Assembly (NCBI GenBank): GCA_964017045.1 | Contig: OZ024794.1 | Coordinates: 31,538,315-31,602,314 of the forward strand | Reading direction: 5' to 3' | DNA: 64,000 bases | Origin: Omphiscola glabra | Lineage: Eukaryota > Mollusca > Gastropoda > Lymnaeidae | Shown: one piece after another, positions 61,323 to 64,000 of the stretch | Numbering within the stretch: the stretch's first letter is position 1 | Layout of the letters: each line of letters opens with the position of its first letter | The notes under the pieces: model-generated | Databases searched by the model: none | Told to the model about the DNA's origin: nothing | Seen by the model: the letters and a program-made list of their open reading frames with translations, nothing else | Made by a program: the position numbers and the translations under genes

Positions 61323-63436
61323 ATGAAACGAGGACATTGGTCTCTGAGTTTTGTTTGTGTCTTTGCGGTGATGGTGTCAATGGTAGATGTAGCCAGGTAC
61401 GTTTTGTTTGTTATGTTTGGGGTAGAGACAGACCGAATATGATTTTCCTGATTTCGGCCGAAACAAAGCCTAAAGTTGAAAATGACATTCGGCCCAAAAC
61501 CGAAACCAAACAGCTTAACAAGAATTTCGGCCGAAACCGAAAGATTTAGATATTTCGAAACTCGTTCGCGCATACGTTCTGCGTGCGTCAAGAATGATGT
61601 GGGGGAGAGTATCGTAATTTTATGTGTTGTTTCTTTTTATAAAAATGAGATTATCGTGAATTTTAATAGATCAACATCTAATAAACAGTTGGCGTTTAGA
61701 GTTGAAATTAAAAATTAATTTATAGCTTGTTAAAAAATTATTTTAAAGTAGCATGGTAAGAGAATATTTTGACTACATTTGGGGCAACATTTATGTAAAG
61801 TAGACTCTCGCTCGCCCTTTGCTTTGTATAATATAATTACAACGCTACGTAGAAAATATTTGGTATCGATTGAAATCTTAGCCTATGTAGTTCTTATTTG
61901 TTATGACCCACTGTAATGTTTAGACATAAGCCTTGAAGAAACTCTCAATTTCACTAACCCATATATTTCCGTTGAAATACACGTTCTTATTGTTCGACAT
62001 TTAAATTTTACATTCATCGGCCGGTTAAAAAAAAAAATTCCGGTGGTGTTTACGATATAAACAAAATTAATAATAAGATAACGTTTTCGGCTGTAAGTGT
62101 TAGCTCAATTCTATGGCCGGCAGTGAATGCACAGAGAAATAGGATTTGCTGGGGAACCATCCTTAATTATATTACTTACGGGGGGAAATTGGTAGAAACG
62201 TACGGTTGTGCATGGGACGGGTTGGGTGGGAGATGTCTAATTATTTTATAAGTCATAAAATAAATATCACTACGTTTCGTAAGAAATCGTCATGTTGTTG
62301 TTTTGCGTTTGCACAATGAACTCGCTGGACACGCTCAACAGTTATAATATTCAACGTATTCGCCTTGGTGACACATTTTCACTTAACATTCGCTTTGTAA
62401 GCTTCGGTGCTGTATGACGTAATTTGTGACATACTTATTTCGTTTTTTTCCCCGCGGAACAACGGTGGTTGCGAAAAACGGAGAAAAGTACCGATTTTTA
62501 ATTTTATATTTTATTTTTAAAGAAAGCATTCTCTGCACAGCATTGTCAGATTATGACATGTCTCATACGATAAAGTAAGCGGCTTTTGACATCTATTCCA
62601 AGAAGTCATTCAGCAGCTGTACGATTTAGATACACCACCTGCCCCCCCCCCCCCCGCTCTCCCCTCAATACAGCTTGAAATAGTTATTAAGCTATCATAA
62701 GTTAATGGGCAACAATGTCAGGCTCCTAGGCCTGATGCAAGGATGGGAAGTTCGTGACCCCCGCCTCGTTAAATATTGATTGATTGATTGATTGGATACT
62801 TCTATGGCGCTGGTATCCATGCTACTTTAGCATGCTCACTGCGCTCTGGTTTACTCAAAAAAGTCTTTAAATGTTTTCTAAATGATTTTCTGTCCTTTTC
62901 AATACTCCTCAAAGATGGAGGTAAACTATTCCATAACTTTGGCGCTACCGCTTCAAAAGAGCGCACTCCGTACGACTTTTTTCTGTGTTCATCCACACTG
63001 GGAATTTTCAGTAGGACTGAGTTGAGGACCGCAGGTTCTTTAAGGTTACACGTTTATAAAGCAGTTCTTTCAGATATTCCGGTGAAGAGCCGGATGTATC
63101 ACGAATGAACTTATTCCTTCATTCAGTTTGCGATTTATTTTCATTTTCGGCATAAAGTGACAAGTGAAATATATACAGTGTTGTTCATAGCTGTTTGTAG
63201 TGGGCAGTACGCGCCTTTTCGCCAAAAGGTATCCTCCCCTTTTTTTTAGACTGATTAGAAATAGATTGAAATAAGTAATAAATTACAAAACAAGTTTACT
63301 GTTTAGTAACTACTAAAATAAAACGATTTGTATAAAAAACAGCTCGGTAGGGGGTTCCTCATCTTCACAACAATTACGTTTAAATGTTGAATGATTCAAA
63401 ACTATATCAGATATACGCAAAAGTACATCCCCGCAT

Positions 63437-63477
<41 letters not shown>

Positions 63478-63501
63478 TCTCTCTTTCTCTCTCTCTCTCA
63501 A

Positions 63502-63534
<33 letters not shown>

Positions 63535-64000
63535 TCATAAGTACATATTAATTTTATTTTAAATTCATACAATTTATAACATGAATTCTTGAAAAAAAGT
63601 GTAGATACTGTGTACATTTTAGGACGCCCTGAAAAATAAGAATGCCAGGCGTTAATTTCAATGCTGAATCACCCCCCCCCCCTCCCCCTTTTTTTTAAAC
63701 CGCCCTTACTGTGATGGAGCAGAAGTGGGGGGGGGGGGGATTTTATTTCTGAATTTTACTAACTTGACTTGAATGAATTTCACCAACAGAAGTTTTATAA
63801 CCGCTTAAGATTAACAGCTTTTAAAAATTGTATTACTTTATTACCATACCACCATCTCCACCTCAACAGCGCAGGTCAGTGCTACTTCGACACCAATCGC
63901 CCTGTGTTCGGTGTCCCCGTCACTGTGACTCTGCGGGTCAACAACCAGCTGCAGGCGCCCTACTTTCAAGCTAACAAAACTCTCTCCCAGTGGCCACAGA
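61323..64000 (+). CDS. Gene 2: tandem paralogue of gene 1, secreted DUF4430-type protein, 3' end beyond the window
   Basis: Exon 1 (61323-61396) encodes Met-Lys-Arg-Gly-His-Trp and a hydrophobic Phe/Val core ending Val-Asp-Val-Ala, a signal peptide with a plausible cleavage at the junction. The donor is GTACGT at 61397, phase 2. Exon 2 starts at 63870 after an acceptor ending aacag. With the phase-2 AG it makes Ser-Ala-Gly-Gln-Cys-Tyr-Phe-Asp, and it continues to the window edge with a Pro-Tyr-Phe motif (residues 55-57) and an N-glycosylation sequon (N60-Lys-Thr). Upstream in-frame ATGs at 61179 and 61212 exist, but 61323 directly precedes the hydrophobic core. Intron 1 is 2.47 kb and contains a LINE fragment. 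Function is inferred from the domain only. Confidence 0.75.
62770..63115 (-). mobile_element. LINE C-terminal fragment with (CAAT)n tail, in gene 2 intron 1
   Basis: The minus strand reads Arg-Ser-Phe-Glu-Ala-Val-Ala-Pro-Lys-Leu-Trp-Asn-Ser-Leu-Pro-Pro-Ser-Leu-Arg, a C-terminal motif common in CR1/L2-type LINEs. The short tandem tgattgattg at 62,771-62,795 is the probable 3' tail. Confidence 0.6.
63440..63535. repeat. (CT)n and (AT)n simple repeats
   Basis: ctctct runs are followed by tatata, in gene 2 intron 1. Confidence 0.94.
63870..64000 (+). CDS. Gene 2 exon 2 (partial, cut by window end)
   Basis: One base completes a Ser codon, followed by 43 codons without a stop. The alignment with gene 1 exon 2 is clear at Gly-Gln-Cys, the beta strand Val-Thr-Val-Thr-Leu and the Pro-Tyr-Phe motif. 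A second possible acceptor (gcgcag at 63874) would break the phase with exon 1, so 63869/63870 is preferred. Confidence 0.8.

Larger units (their letters stand above)
61397..63869 (+). other. Gene 2 intron 1
   Basis: GT(ACGT)...AG intron of 2473 bp. It contains the LINE fragment at 62,770-63,115 and simple repeats. 61,430-61,550 shows repeated ttcggccgaaa motifs. Confidence 0.65.

Overview
This is a eukaryotic, animal-type window and most likely comes from a mollusc, probably a heterobranch/pulmonate snail. The reasons are: spliced genes with GT-AG introns; many short non-autonomous DNA transposons with 8-bp target-site duplications; decayed LINE reverse transcriptases; and at least eight copies of a hAT element closely resembling SPIN, a family known from tetrapods, a triatomine bug and the pond snail Lymnaea. 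The species assignment is an inference. No bacterial operons, rRNA, tRNA or CRISPR array were recognised.

The window is dominated by repeats. More than 35 unrelated minisatellite arrays (units of 12-104 bp) fill roughly a quarter of it. Between them lie nested transposon remains. Positions 1-31,600 hold many small arrays, a near-complete but broken RTE/BovB-like LINE (8013-11125, minus strand, split by a hAT MITE), a Gypsy integrase-end relic (13,865-14,150), a 550-bp tandem duplication carrying a MITE (18,610-19,706) and a 1.1-kb 30-bp array starting at a LINE tail (26,990-28,085). Positions 31,671-38,712 are a single 24-bp satellite of about 293 units with no indels and clear higher-order structure. 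Positions 38,900-50,800 hold more arrays and DNA transposons, ending in a 3.28-kb hAT-type element (47,514-50,794) with perfect 15-bp terminal inverted repeats, an 8-bp TSD and a nested LINE.

The only convincing host genes are two tandem plus-strand paralogues encoding small secreted proteins with a transcobalamin/intrinsic-factor-like C-terminal domain (DUF4430-like). Gene 1 has four exons (50,958-51,037; 53,108-53,287; 53,551-53,678; 55,502-55,602) that join in frame to 162 codons plus stop. Gene 2 has a signal-peptide exon at 61,323-61,396 and a second exon from 63,870 that runs off the window. Both use the same phase-2 junction between exon 1 and exon 2.

The most striking observation is that splice junctions of gene 1 have seeded tandem arrays. 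Intron 1 begins with about twenty GTAAGT-type copies of the exon-1 donor region. Intron 3 begins with four further copies of the exon-3 end plus its GTGAGT donor. A decayed copy of the exon-2 start lies just upstream of exon 2. The hAT element inserted 163 bp upstream of the gene 1 start codon may also have split its promoter or 5' UTR.
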